Below, one piece after another: positions 51,650 through 63,360 of a stretch of DNA of 64,000 nt. The translations under genes were made by a program, and so were the position numbers. Each line of letters begins with the position of its first letter. The first letter of the stretch is position 1. The notes under the pieces were generated by a model. That model was given only the letters and a program-made list of their open reading frames with translations. It did not search any database and was not told the DNA's origin. The DNA is from Polyodon spathula (Eukaryota > Chordata > Actinopteri > Acipenseriformes > Polyodontidae): contig NC_054553.1 in the NCBI RefSeq assembly GCF_017654505.1, forward strand, positions 1,354,501 through 1,418,500, written 5' to 3'.

Positions 51650-51656
51650 ACACACA
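51585..51656 (+). repeat. (CA)n microsatellite ~72 bp
   Basis: About 36 CA units with one CATACA interruption near the right end, in intron 3. Confidence 0.98.
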
Positions 51657-54600
51657 TGCTGGAGTGTTGGGAGACAGAGCAGGTCCAGGCTTCACTTTAA
51701 ACTACACAACCCCTCATTCAGCATTCTCTCATCTCTGACTGCCAAGCAATGCTGTAGTGGTGCTTGAAAGCAGAGGACATTACCAAGAGCTGCTATTGAG
51801 GGCAATAGAAATGTGCAGGGCGGACAGAGGAGGGGGTGTTTGTGTTCTAATCCTTGTCTATATCCCTCATCCTTGTTGCCGGGCAGGAAATAAATGATAC
51901 GGAAACGGCCCTCTGGAGGCTGATATAATGTGCTGTCTCTGATGTTGCAATGTTGATAATGTTGCATGGATGAGATATTGAAGGGGTGCGATATCGCACC
52001 GTGTGTGAGAATGTAATGATTCCCTCAACTGCCTGGGCTTGCTCACCAGAAATGCTGGGAATCAGACTCATCCCAACAGACGCCCCTCCCTGACCCCAGA
52101 GAGGAGTCAGTAGATCAGGGTCATGCTAGAATCCTGCCTTCACAATCTAGCTGTGCATACTCATTCTCAAAGATGGCTCAAACAGAAACCACAAAGCTTT
52201 AAATTGCACATCTAGTCTGACTGTAGAGCAGAACAGCAGATAACAGTATCGGTTATCTGAAAGGGGCGGATAACCCCGGACCTCTTCATTTATTCAGATA
52301 TGAGAGCCGAGTAATTATTATCCAGGGTTGTCTGTCCCACTCCAACAAGTGTAAATACAAGTGAGTGACAAATGTTTGTTTTAAAAATAATTCTCAGAGT
52401 ATTTCTTTGTATTTTGTGCTGGGAGTATGATGTAACATGCAGGCAGTGTCCTGGCAAACTGATAAAGGTTCCATACCTCCTTTTGATCTCCAACCAGGTC
52501 AAAAACAATGGTGACCTCAATCCTTTAAAGGCCAAGTGGGGTTGCCAGTTTTATGGAAGGAGATGAATGACAAACAGCAAATCTGCAGATATGGAAAACC
52601 TTCATAGATATTTTAAAATGTTATGTTTCGGGTGCTGCACAGTGATTAGAAATGCCAGCGCTTGGTGGCACGGGCTGCAGATTGATCTTTATTAAACCAA
52701 CAGAAAAGTTTTGTTTTCATATTGGTTACCACTTAATTCGCATTTCTTGTTTAGCAACCATCCCGCAAAAAAAAAAAAAATTACCCTCAAAATTAAAACA
52801 AGCAGATTGAACCAGTAGTAAAATTAGGTCATTTAAAAAATAAATAAAAACTTTGCAAAAGGCTGATTACTTCAGTATGTCAAGCAACACAACTGTTTTA
52901 TTAACAAAAGCGCCACATTTACTAACAAACAGTTGCTTGGTTAGCTTTTAGAGGTTTTTTGTTCCAAAGCTTTCAAAATAACATTGAGACCTGTAGCCCT
53001 GCAGATGTTCAGGGACACTGGAGTAAAGAGTTGTGTCTTTCACTCAACTGACAGCCAGCCTGTGAGGTCTCGTGTGTAAACTAACATCAGAAATACAAAA
53101 CTGATCATTGCTGTCTCAGCCTCTTAGTATTGGACTTTCAAAATAACTTTTCTCTTAGAAGACAAACCTGTATAGAAAATGTGTATATTGTATTGGAATA
53201 TGCAGTGTTTTCTCCCTTTGCCCATTTTTATATATATATATAGCTGTTATATTTTCTGTAATTACACACCATTATCAGCACCTGGTTGAGACTTGGCTGT
53301 AATCATTGCTCTGTGAAAAGCTTATCAGTTTGTATAGTTTTACACTTAAGTTTCTTTAGAAGTTCAGGACTATTCCCATTGCAGACAGTACATGCTGTGC
53401 CTTGCAAAAGGAGCACTTTGCTTTGTGGATTTGTGCAGTAATTAAGACTGGAGAAGGTATGTTTGTGGTACCTCTCATTCAGCCAAGTTAAATACTAAAT
53501 ATTCCAGTGATATTGTTACTTGTCAAATTACTGTGCAGCACTTATATAAATGCTTTTAATGTTTCCAACTCGATATGTAGCAGTTTTTTTGGCATTAAAA
53601 ATCAAAAAAAAAAAAAAAAAAATTACATTGTTTTTTCAGGAGCAAACATTATTTCAGCTCTCCGCAAACAGGCACGTTTTTCCACACGAGATGCTTCTTG
53701 ACCAAAGCAATAATATAAATTATTACGGGGTCCAGAAATCAAAAAGAAAAACCAGCCATATTGGAGCGCATAGGTGCAGTATTTGTTGCTGTCCATAGCA
53801 CACAGTCCTTCATGTGTTTGAATGAGTTGAAAATCACTGGTGCTGTAAAATTCTTGATGTTAGTTAGAGATCAAAAGATTCAATTAAAGAACATTCTGCA
53901 GTATGTGCTCTTAAATGTCATGCACATAATGGAGTGTGCAGGGAAATACATACTCAGCACATTATATTCAAGATTCTCTTCCTTTTTTATGGCACACAAA
54001 CCCAGTAAAGCCATGAACATTGGCTTAGAAGGTCCTCCAGAGAAATATAACAGTAAAATATGCCTACGTTAACTGTGCATGATTTTATTTCATTTATTTA
54101 CTGTTGTCATAAATGGCTCCTTCATAACCTGACTACAATACCTCAGTGTGCCTTATCATAACAGATTTGAATAATGTGACAGGTAGGAACAAAGCGAGGT
54201 GAAGAGCAATTCTCCACCTTGCATGTATTATTGTCTGTATTGTATTGCATTTGTCTGTGCCATTGTGTGAACAAAGCATTTAAGATCGCAATGCAAAAAT
54301 CTATTGAACTTGTAATATGCCTATACTTGCTAAAGCTGTTCTTACATCAACTGTATTAAGTAAAATGTACCTCCAGAGGGTTATGTATGAATGAAATGAC
54401 TTAACATACAATATAGCGTGTGGTTAAAACTCATCACACAAGATTATAGTATTTAAACACCCATTTCACACATTCTTCTTGAGATTTGGTTTATCCCTTT
54501 AAAACTTTAAATCACTGTTACGAGGCAAGTGTTGCCGTCAGGTTTTGCTCTAGAACCGTGGCTGCTAGACCTACAAGGTGGCGTGACACCTTGAAACTGA

Positions 54601-54660
54601 CATTTCATTTAACATTTTCTGATGAGAATTAAAATTTTTTGTTTTGTTCTAACTTTCCAG

Positions 54661-54789
54661 ATCCAAACACAGTGGTACCAGAACCGCCAGTAACAGTAAA
54701 ACCCATTAAAGAGATGGACAACTCGATAAAGGCTATCACCACAAGCCCAGCCAGGAAAAACAGGCTGGATGAAGATCAAGGCAGTGAAG
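54661..54789 (+). CDS. efnb1: ephrin-B1 exon 4 (juxtamembrane stalk)
   Basis: This exon encodes the first part of the extracellular stalk between the receptor-binding domain and the membrane. The acceptor is a strong TTTTGTTCTAACTTTCCAG, and the exon starts with AT completing the Asp codon split from exon 3. After 42 codons it ends in G before a GTAAGA donor. The peptide starts DPNTVVPEPPVTVKPIKEMD and ends RLDEDQGSE. Only the opening DPN and the KE-D-N pattern resemble mammalian ephrin-B1; the rest is divergent, Pro/Thr/Ser-rich and probably disordered, as usual for this region. Stalks of ephrin-Bs are substrates for ectodomain shedding, but no cleavage site can be assigned from sequence. 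Phase matches both neighbours exactly, which is the main support. Confidence 0.9.
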
Positions 54790-56618
54790 GTAAGAAACCT
54801 ATCTGGACACAGGCCAAGGAGTAGCTGAAGCACTTCTTGTTCTTGGCGCATTCATTTGGGCGTCGCTCTGTGGACTGGAAGCAGCTGTACAGTTTCATTT
54901 TTCAATTGAATTTTGAAATTGAAAGAAAAGGTGTATTGATACTGCCATCCGTCATACTGGCCGGTATCTACTCCACTGTGATTGGCTCCCTGAAAATCGC
55001 AGGTCTGTTGAGAAGGAGTGAGTCTTACTGGAATTCATAATTTTTTTTAAAGAGTTACGAATGTAGGAATTGGTTTGTTTGTATGCATTCAGTGATTTTA
55101 ATAATGCCTCACTTTTAAAAGTAGCAAGGTGATAGAACTGTGGATAAAAGTCCTTTTGAAGAAGTAGTAAAAATAAATAAATAAATAAATAGATAAAGCA
55201 TTCTTACACCAATGGAACGTTTTATTGTTATGTTGCAGAATTGCACATGACCAGAATTGGTTTGTGAAAAAAAATATATATATATATATAACTTGTGGCG
55301 GTAAAAGTACTAAGTGTCAGTCAAGGTTTTAATTATTCGGAATGCTAATGCAGATAGATGTGGTGCTCAAGTGTGGTAATGAAAAATGTAAATCGTAACT
55401 GAGATACAGTGATAGCGCAGTGAATACATTTGTCAGAGCCTATTAAAACCACTCGGTGGGGCTGCAAGGAAGAGAGGGATTTCAGGCATTACCATACTGG
55501 GTGTATTCATTTGTATTTATTTTACTCGGGTTTCAGCCACCAGAGAACTTCTTTTTTTTTTCTTAAGCAAAACAGAAAATTTATAACGTTTTTAAGTCTT
55601 TTTTTCCTCCGAGTCCGTCGCCTGCTGAGGAAGAAAATAAAATCAGATGTGCAAGAAGTGAATTCTGTCCTCGGCTGAGGCCATGCCAAGACTCCCATGG
55701 TGTCTTTCCCTTTAAAAATAGAAAAAAAAACTGCTTCATGCTTTATCCCTTTTTTTATTTCCTGTATCTATATATGTATAATATATAATGCAGTGCCTTG
55801 CCTTAAGCACCTGTAAGGTCCAGTAGCAGATTGCGAAATCATCTCATCACGGAACTCACCTCCATGTGCAATGTAACCTCTTCTTTGGAAGCAAAACCAC
55901 TACTGTATCTCGCAGCTCCAGAGTTTAATTAAAACTCATCACGTGACACATCTTTAGCGCTTAAAGTCACCAAAAAGCAAACCCTGCACTTCACAGGCAG
56001 CAGGAACAGGGAGATTAAAAAGCACCTCAGCAATGGTTTGGTTAAGCCTGAACACACTTTGCCAAAGCAATTCCAAAAGCATTCTTTAAATTGGCTTGCT
56101 TGTTCCTACAAGTAAAAAATAAATACATTTCTACAGAGAGATTGGTAGGATTCAATGCATTCAACAAAATTCCAATTTACACTACAGAGATCAATAAAAA
56201 AAAATCTGTTAAAGCCAGTTTCATTCCGTGATCTATACATAGCTCTGCATCATATACATACACATAACGACATGTATATACCGTGTATCCATGCTCATAG
56301 GAGTATTGAGGAAAGTTTCAACACACAGGGACAAATTAACAAAAACAACTTATGTTTGCAAGCCCTACAGTTAAATGACTGAGTTGTTTAGATTTGGTAA
56401 CTTTGTTACGTGTGTTTTTTCTTTCGGGGGAAAAAAAAAAAAAATGTATTCCTGATATTAATGAGTGAGTGAACAGTTTTGAGAATGATATCATTATCAT
56501 AGTACTCTGTCCAAATCCATTCTTGCAAGATTTGCATTGGATATATAATGCAACAATCACTGGCATGTCAAAGCTGGCTCAGTACTGTGCTAACTGCTGA
56601 TCCATTTCCTCTTCACAG
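54790..56618 (+). other. efnb1: efnb1 intron 4 (1.8 kb)
   Basis: GTAAGA donor to a CTCTTCACAG acceptor, phase 1 (G of Gly before, GT after). Unique AT-rich sequence with a short (AAAT)n near 55165-55189 and a short TA run near 55275. Nothing else recognised. Confidence 0.92.
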
Positions 56619-57007
56619 GTACAAACAACCAGTATGGGGAAAACAAGACCCCTCCTGGGGATGGGATCTTTGGCTCCAGGCCAGCTCTTTTCACTGCCAT
56701 TGGAGCGGGCTGTGTCATCTTCCTCCTGATCATCATCTTCCTGGTCATCCTCCTGATAAAGATCAAGAAACGGCACAGGAAGCACACCCAGCAGCGGTCA
56801 GCAGCCCTGTCCCTCAGCACACTGGCCAGCCCCAAGATCACAGGCAACGCTGGCTCTGAGCCCAGTGACATTATCATCCCCTTACGGACTACAGAAAATA
56901 ACTACTGCCCGCATTATGAGAAGGTCAGTGGAGACTATGGCCACCCGGTCTATATAGTCCAGGAGATGCCACCGCAGAGCCCCGCCAACATCTACTACAA
57001 AGTGTGA
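56619..57007 (+). CDS. efnb1: ephrin-B1 exon 5 (stalk end, TM helix, cytoplasmic tail, stop)
   Basis: The last coding exon starts after CATTTCCTCTTCACAG, with GT finishing a Gly codon, and runs 128 codons to TGA. Residues 1-20 are stalk and include an NKT sequon. Residues 21-47 are a hydrophobic helix ([17 protein letters not shown]...) followed by the basic stop-transfer KIKKRHRKH. The tail contains [30 protein letters not shown] and the near-invariant [18 protein letters not shown]. It carries six tyrosines in its last 36 residues, known in the family as phosphorylation sites for reverse signalling through SH2 adaptors. The terminal YYKV is a PDZ-domain ligand. [13 protein letters not shown] identifies B1 against the B2 form. 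Length and end agree with the family, with no damage seen. Open frames on the opposite strand here are shadows of the helix codons. Confidence 0.97.
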
Positions 57008-58132
57008 AGACCTGGGAAACAGTAAGACGAAAGAACCGAAGACAAGGATTTAGGACATTTTGCTTTAGAGAATTCGTGCCTACATTTTACTACCTAGACC
57101 TTCTGTTGTCGGTATAGAGACTTTTTTTAATATGGTGTTTAAAACAGTGACACAAGGAAACAAAACAAGAACAAAAGAACAAGGGATGACGGAGAAGGTC
57201 TTAATGGAGACTGTAGTCACGATAATTTCCTCTGTAGGCCAAAGGCAGGTTATGTGGGCCTTTTCTCATCTTCTGTTCCTCTTGTTTCTCACTGTCCCTT
57301 TGGATATACAGTATAGAGCCACATATCCTCTTTATTCGGCTGTTTTACCCTCGGAAATGAAAGAGGCAGGATCATAAAACAACTAGGCCTTGATACTGAG
57401 AAGCCTTTATTCTTGCTCCTAAACATACGAGAGAGAACAAGATACCTGAAAAACCTGAAACAGTGGGTTATCTGTCGTGCAAGGACTTCGTAACTGACTT
57501 GAAGCCTTCTCAGAGCGCATGATGTTTACCTTGTTTATAATCATCATTATTATTTTTTTGCCACCTGATTCTCATTTATAAGCTGATCAGGCTTTCCTTT
57601 TAGTTTTGTTTCAGCTCTGGTATAAAATATATATTGTTAAGTTTATTTTTTCACGTCTCAGAAAAAAACACCAGTCAGCCAGCTGCAATATGACATATAG
57701 TGACTGTGGATCTGGTCTTCCTTCCAAATGGCTGGCCTGATCCTGTATGTAGACAGCTGTGAAATGTCATGGGAATTCTGAAACATGTGTTAGGAGAATC
57801 TCAGAAAATACCATGATTTTCAAAAAAATTTAAATCTGCAATGGTTTCTTGGTGGTTCTTTTTTTGAAATGGAAGCATTGTGGCCATGTAGCTTATGAAA
57901 GAAAAAAGCTAAGTTTCTAGTAAAGGTGGACAAAACACACAGTGCTTTTGAGCTATGTTGTACTATGTAAGGCAAAATAGAACGTTACAATGAAATGAGA
58001 ATTAGACAGCAGGGGAACTGTATTGTATATCTCACTTGAGTTATATGTTGAGCAGTTCTGTATGTTAATTACTCCGTTTTATCACATAGGTAGCCAGATA
58101 AGGAAGCTGTTTTGTACTCGGTTGCCTCCATG

Positions 58133-58138
58133 AATAAA
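58133..58138 (+). promoter_or_regulatory. efnb1: candidate proximal poly(A) signal AATAAA
   Basis: Canonical AATAAA in CATGAATAAAGTGACGG, followed within 15-30 bp by a GT-containing stretch (GACGGTTGTTC). It is the first canonical hexamer after the stop codon that is not inside an A-run. A second copy at 58208 lies inside an A-rich run and is weaker. Confidence 0.45.
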
Positions 58139-58973
58139 GTGACGGTTGTTCAAGCATTATCACCTCTAATTCATTGACTGTAACAGGTTATTAAACCATT
58201 TAAAAAAAATAAAAAATAATTTATGGCCACAAAGTGAAAACATGCGTTGATCAGCCATGACATGACAACCTCATTTTAGACATGAAAGTGTATATTTTTT
58301 TACCTTGAGTTAAGGCAGGTCTAAAATGCTAATTTAATACACTGGCAAGAAATTCCGTACTATCAGGTTGTTTTTTTACAACACAATCTGCTCTTAAATT
58401 ATGCCGCTCTAATGAACTGCTTTGTGTAGACACCTGCTATTTTTTATTTTGCTCTTACTAGGATCAGCTGGGAACATCTGCAAGAAAAATGACCTCCCAC
58501 CTCCAGAGTCTCTGTCAGTTTGTTTTTAACTTAGCTGCAAACAAGCAGCAGTGTTTTTAAAAGATGTATTTTGATTAACAATATTTTGGTGGTGGATCAT
58601 AGGATCAGTGTCTGGAGATAATAGAGGCGGAGTTTACCTAAATGCCTGTTGGAGGGGATTGTTCTGGTAACAGACATAGGCTGTAGTCAGGGCACGCACA
58701 TATTTCTTACAGAGATAAAGACTAGGACAGCAGTGCATACTTTTTTCTGGTTAAGCAGTGTTTGACTTTAGTATAAAAACGTGTTTGTTTATGTGCTTAT
58801 AAGGCTGCAGAGGGGCTGACTTCAATGCTAAACCTACAGTAATGATTAAGCCCTCAGTGAAACCCTTTGAAATGGCTAGGAATTACAAAGCCGTGTGGGA
58901 TAGGCAAACATAGGAGAGCCTCTTTTATGAAGTCTAAACTTTATTAAACCTGACAAACTTCATGTAATTATTT

Positions 58974-58979
58974 AATAAA
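58974..58979 (+). promoter_or_regulatory. efnb1: candidate medial poly(A) signal AATAAA
   Basis: AATAAA in TTTAATAAAGATG, with another copy at 59060. It would end the transcript before the AT-rich 59100-59460 stretch. No choice between signals can be made from sequence alone. Confidence 0.35.
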
Positions 58980-60827
58980 GATGTATTTAGGGAGTGCCGT
59001 GGAACCGGCGTAAGCACTAGCCAAGCTTGGGGGAGTGTACTTTAATTGTGGAGACCGGAAATAAATCAATTAACCGAACAAACAAGGCCAATATTGCAAA
59101 ATCAAAACACGACATCGTAAAAACCATGGTTCCATAGACAAATTCAAATAGGAACAAATTAAATGAAAAAATAAAGCATATTATTAAGTAAATTAAATAA
59201 AAAATTTCAATTTTTTAAAAATTTTAATTCTTTTTTTTTTTGGCCTATATTATAAATGACTTGATTTACAAACTGTCAAAAAAAAATTAAATAATAATAA
59301 TAAAAAAACGATGTACATATGTGAAAAAAAAATGAAATTTAAATTTATTAGCACCCCATTTATGAAAATATAAAAAAATAGATGTTTTTGTTCTTCATTG
59401 CAGATTTTCTTTGTAAATATTTGTCTTTTTGAAAAGACGTTTTGTATAAACTTTTGAATTATTTTCTTGTTTGCTTTTTGTTAGAAAAAAAATTGACAGA
59501 AAAAAGACCTCTTAGAACGGGTGTAAAACATCAACTATATACATCTGAAGTGCCAGTTACAGTAATGTAAGTGGGGGAAAAAAAAAAAAAAAGTGAAACT
59601 GACTGGTGTTCACAACAAGAGAACGGTTTGACATTTCAGTTTCAGGACACATCACCACACTAGTGATTTTATAGCTGGGGCAAACAAATCAATTAAAATA
59701 ATCGTATTCCATGTTTTTCTACATCTTGTATTTTATGAAAAAGAAAAATCCCCTTGACCTCACTGAGAAGAGAATGTAGTGAATCTTTACGTGTGAAGTG
59801 ACCGACCAGCACAGACTCCCAGTGGCCTTGTGTCGCAAGCTGACTCTTGGGGATAAAGAACTGAATTCATACCATGAAAGTGACCTAACCATTCCCAGAT
59901 TCAGATTTACCCATAGATGTACACTGCCTTGCATTGTGGCATGTCACCATGCAGAACAACAGGTATAGCACTGCTTTAGAACAATTCAGTAACATGCCCT
60001 TGACACACAGTAACTTGTCTGTCACTGAGCTGTAGTCCTAAAGTATTTGTTGCAGCAGGGAAACGGTTATTTCACTGTCCACTGAGCTATGTAATGGGAC
60101 CAGAGAATTGGGTTGTTAGGATAGAGCTACTGCTATCAGAAGGACTCTTAAAGACATGAGAAAGACCCTTCTTTATTTATGAAATCACTGAGCTCTGTCT
60201 TGTAGTGTATACACCCACCCTACAATGCCTGTAATGGCGTGTTTCAGCTGGTCTCCTGACCCTTTGGATTACCACAATGTTATTACAAGTTCCCTCCAAC
60301 GGATGAGTGACTCTGACCTCAAAGTCACGGAGCATTTAGCTCTGCCCCTATCCCCCTGACCTGTGGTGGCAAATGGAATAGATATCGAATGGAGACGGTT
60401 TGAAACAATGGCAGGCACTCCTTGTTAAGATTTAGGGTAGATGAACGCACTTTACTCCACCATAGAAATTCCAAGCACTGTGTTCATTTCTGCAAAACAA
60501 ACACTTTTTTTTTTTAAACCATGGTTTCTTTGATACACAGAGTAATACAATCAACTCTCATACTGGGCTGGGCTGGTAGTTCACTTCTGGGCTAAGCCAC
60601 GCTCCATATTATGGTATTTGATTTCTGTTCGTACTGAATACACAGTATTATTATGTTCCATGTACATGTGTACAGACCCAGTGGATTTGTGTTTCTTTGT
60701 ATTTGCTCCATAAATGTCTTCATTTTTTGCCTTTACAATGCAGCTTTTACCCAGTACAACATAACCAGTAACAGTGGAATCTGCGTTCCGTGAACCAAGT
60801 TTGAAAACCTGATATTGCATATTGATA

Positions 60828-60833
60828 AATAAA
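60828..60833 (+). promoter_or_regulatory. efnb1: candidate distal poly(A) signal AATAAA
   Basis: AATAAA in GATAAATAAATTTTTTCCTGTGG, with a T-rich and then TGTGG downstream element as expected for a cleavage site. Using it would include the 59412 Pumilio-like element in the UTR. Confidence 0.35.
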
Positions 60834-60850
60834 TTTTTTCCTGTGGAAAT

Positions 60851-62440
60851 CTGCGTCTGGATCTTTTTATTTATTCATTTTTCTTTAAAACTGCTGTTGT
60901 CAAACAGGTAGTGGGCTATAACAATAAAGGCATTATCATTAAATCATCATAGCCACAGATTTAAAAAAATAAATAAAAATAAAACCTCTTCTAGTCTATA
61001 CGGGGACATAATGAAGACAAATGCATGATGACTTCATATGGCAATACTATTATTCCCAATATAAAGCAATCGGGGGTTGGGGGGGGGGGTTAAAATTGTC
61101 TATAAAAAAATATGTATTTTAGCTGTTTTCAATATTTTTAACATGAAAGGGTTAATTGATTCTGAGCTAAATTAGGGTGTGGGAACGCTTAACTGTAGGC
61201 TGTAACATGAGAGTCAATTGGCTAACCTGCATCAGTGGTGAAAGTAAAGGCCAGGGTCTATGTAATTGAATTGTTCACACTCAGTGCTGAAACAGGCAGT
61301 CTGCAGCTGTTCTTTCAACTGTAAAGCTCTTTTTCTTTGGCACAGACTGTGCAGCTTTAAAAATTTAACATTTTTACATTTTTTTTCATGGTACACGTAA
61401 AAATGATCAATAACCTGCATTTAATATTACAACAACAATAAGAAACAACATGGCTAAACTAGTGAGCTTGTTTCTTTCTTTATTTATTATATTTAAGTTG
61501 CTGATTCTCACATTGAAATAGTAAGTTTAAATATTTCCCCCTGTATCCCCCCCCCCCCATGTATCATGGGATACCCCCCATGTATCAGATATGTCACACA
61601 GTTGCTATGCATGCAGGTAAACATTTGAGATGCACATACTGTATGTTGTGTATAATAAAACAAATATTTAAGACTATTCCATATGGAGAAAATATATGTA
61701 AACCACATGAAGCTGCTTTCAGTAAAGGCTGAGAGCTCCATGTTTTAGACATGTGTTCCACATTTTAGCGGTCTAGGTATGCATTGATTCTTTTAGGAGT
61801 TTGAAAGTATAGCCTCCAACAAAAGCCTGTTAATGTGATTTATTACATTACGCGCATCTAATGATCAGTAGATCTTTCCGGGTATCAAATTGGAATCAGA
61901 TTTTTAAGACTTAATTGGGGCCCGTCCTTCTGCAATTGCATGAGCAGCTTAGGCTGTAGTACTGTATCCACATTGACTGCTGGAAGTATCATCTTTAAAC
62001 ACACTTCTTTGCTTGGCATTTATTATACCACTGCTGTACACAACATTCTGTCACATATAGGAGACGAGTCTTGAATAAGTTGGTTTCCAGTAAAGTACTA
62101 ATTGACAGTTCTCTTATAGTGGTGTCACTGTGTTTTCCACTAGCAGGCACTCTCGGGGTTCCTGAAAACATGGTGGACAGAGAAAACAAAACAAAACAAA
62201 ACCAAAAAAACTCGTCAGCCTCTACTGACTGCTTTGGGCTTGGATTCAGGGACCCACATAGGCTTCAGTGCTTCCTTGCCCCCCATACTTGCAAGACTTG
62301 ACATCCAGTGACTATTAAGAAATAACATAAACCACCTTATTAACCCCCCCCCCCCATCTACAATTGCCTAAAGATGGTATGCAGTAGAATGACCAACCCA
62401 CTTCCTCTCCAAATAATTAATATAAGTGATTGGCTGCATT
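60851..62440. other. intergenic sequence, no gene recognised
   Basis: AT-rich unique sequence with a G-run near 61080, a C-run near 61548 and a short duplicated CCCATGTATCA flanking 61570, plus a C-run near 62345. No splice-bounded coding stretch, RNA gene or transposon was recognised. Confidence 0.6.
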
Positions 62441-62766
62441 TTATCTGTGTTGCTGTTGGGTCTGTCTCTTTATCATTGTATCTGTGCTGCCCTGGTTAGG
62501 TCTGTCTCTATTATTGTATATGTGCTTCTCTGGTACAGTCTGTCTATGTCATTGTATCTGTGCTGCTTTGGTTAGGTCTGTCTATCATTGTATCTGTATG
62601 GCTCTGGTTAGGACTGTCTCTATCGTACTATACTGCTCTGGTTAGGTCTGTCTCTCTATCATTGTATCTGTGCTGCTCTGGTTAGGTCTGTCTCTCTATC
62701 ATAGTATCTGTGCTGCTCTGGTTAGGTCTGTCTCTCTATCATTGTATCTGTGCTGCTCTAGTTAGG
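62441..62766 (+). repeat. ~40-bp minisatellite, eight units
   Basis: Eight tandem units with lengths 40, 38, 38, 36, 34, 40, 40 and 40 bp begin at 62461, preceded by a partial unit. Each runs TCTGTCTCTCTATCATTGTA, then TCTGTGCTGCTCTGGTTAGG. The last three differ at only about one base each while the earlier ones carry indels, which suggests recent expansion at the right end. The open frames here are translations of the repeat, not genes. Confidence 0.95.
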
Positions 62767-63098
62767 TTACTGTCATCCTGGCTCAGGTTTGACTGGCTGC
62801 AGGACGAGTGTCCTCGGATCCTTCTTAGCATTCAAAAGGATAACCAATTTCAAAATGAAATTAGGGTGATTATACTTTACAGTTTGATGACCGCTCCAGA
62901 ATAGAGATGTCATCATGAATTGTTGAGATTCGATCTAAATGATAAAGCAATCAAGAAATAACTTGGGACAGCCAGAAGCAGATTTATTCTCCTTGCCGTC
63001 TTCTAGCTGTATACCAGACTGTAGCAGTAATAGCAGCGAGACAGGTTTTCTACTTTTAGCTCGACTGTTATAAGGAAGGTCACTTTAGAGTAGTCTCT

Positions 63099-63099
63099 G

Positions 63100-63137
<38 letters not shown>

Positions 63138-63200
63138 TTTATTTTATATAACGCCTTTCATAGTGGAGCACCATCACAAAGCGCTTTACAAGATGCAGTA
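63099..63200 (-). mobile_element. L2-like LINE/SINE 3' tail with (ATTG)n
   Basis: On the minus strand this reads TGTAAAGCGCTTTGTGATGG, then a CACTATGAAAGGCG-type stretch, TATATAAAATAAAG and (ATTG)n (plus-strand CAATCAATC..., 63099-63136). The sequence 'GTAAAGCGCTTTG ... GCGTTATATAAA ... (ATTG)n' is the familiar 3' end shared by many fish and amphibian L2-type LINEs and the SINEs they mobilise. Only the tail is seen; no coding part lies upstream on that strand in the window. Confidence 0.65.
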
Positions 63201-63214
63201 AAAACAAGAAAATC

Positions 63215-63360
63215 CATAATACTTCAAACACAGAGAAATGCATAATACATGATATACAGTAAAAAACAATGCATAATACATTAAATACAGTGGAAAGTAC
63301 ATAATACATAATAGTAGCATAATACATGAAATAGTACATTAAATACAGTGGAAAGTGTTA
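63215..63360 (+). repeat. imperfect tandem repeat next to LINE tail
   Basis: Degenerate copies of a CATAATACATTAAATACAG-like unit, in places followed by TGGAAAGT, recur about every 20-40 bp. The string ACATTAAATACAGTGGAAAG occurs near 63275 and again near 63332. It is AT-rich, lies immediately upstream (minus-strand sense) of the LINE/SINE tail and may be internal to that element. Confidence 0.6.

Larger units (their letters stand above)
50930..54660 (+). other. efnb1: efnb1 intron 3 (3.7 kb)
   Basis: GTAAGC donor to a TTTCCAG acceptor, phase 1 (G of Asp before, AT after). It holds a T39 tract, a C8 run and a ~72-bp CA repeat within the first 730 bp, then mostly unique sequence with short A-runs near 52780 and 53605. 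No extra coding exon was recognised. Confidence 0.92.
57008..60850 (+). other. efnb1: efnb1 3' untranslated region (extent uncertain)
   Basis: Sequence after the TGA lacks coding signal and becomes very AT-rich, especially at 59100-59460. Poly(A)-signal candidates at 58133, 58974 and 60828 allow 3' UTRs of about 1.1, 2.0 or 3.8 kb. A perfect Pumilio-type element TGTAAATA is at 59412-59419, in a T-rich run that looks like conserved UTR. The 5' boundary is exact (stop codon). The 3' end is an inference and the longest form is the least certain. Confidence 0.6.

Noticed and set aside
56579..56877. Minus-strand open frames rich in Asp/Glu
   Set aside because: Shadows of the hydrophobic membrane-helix codons of efnb1 exon 5.
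60581..60820. 79-codon minus-strand frame near the distal poly(A) signal
   Set aside because: Somewhat protein-like composition but no family recognised; more likely 3' UTR sequence read backwards.
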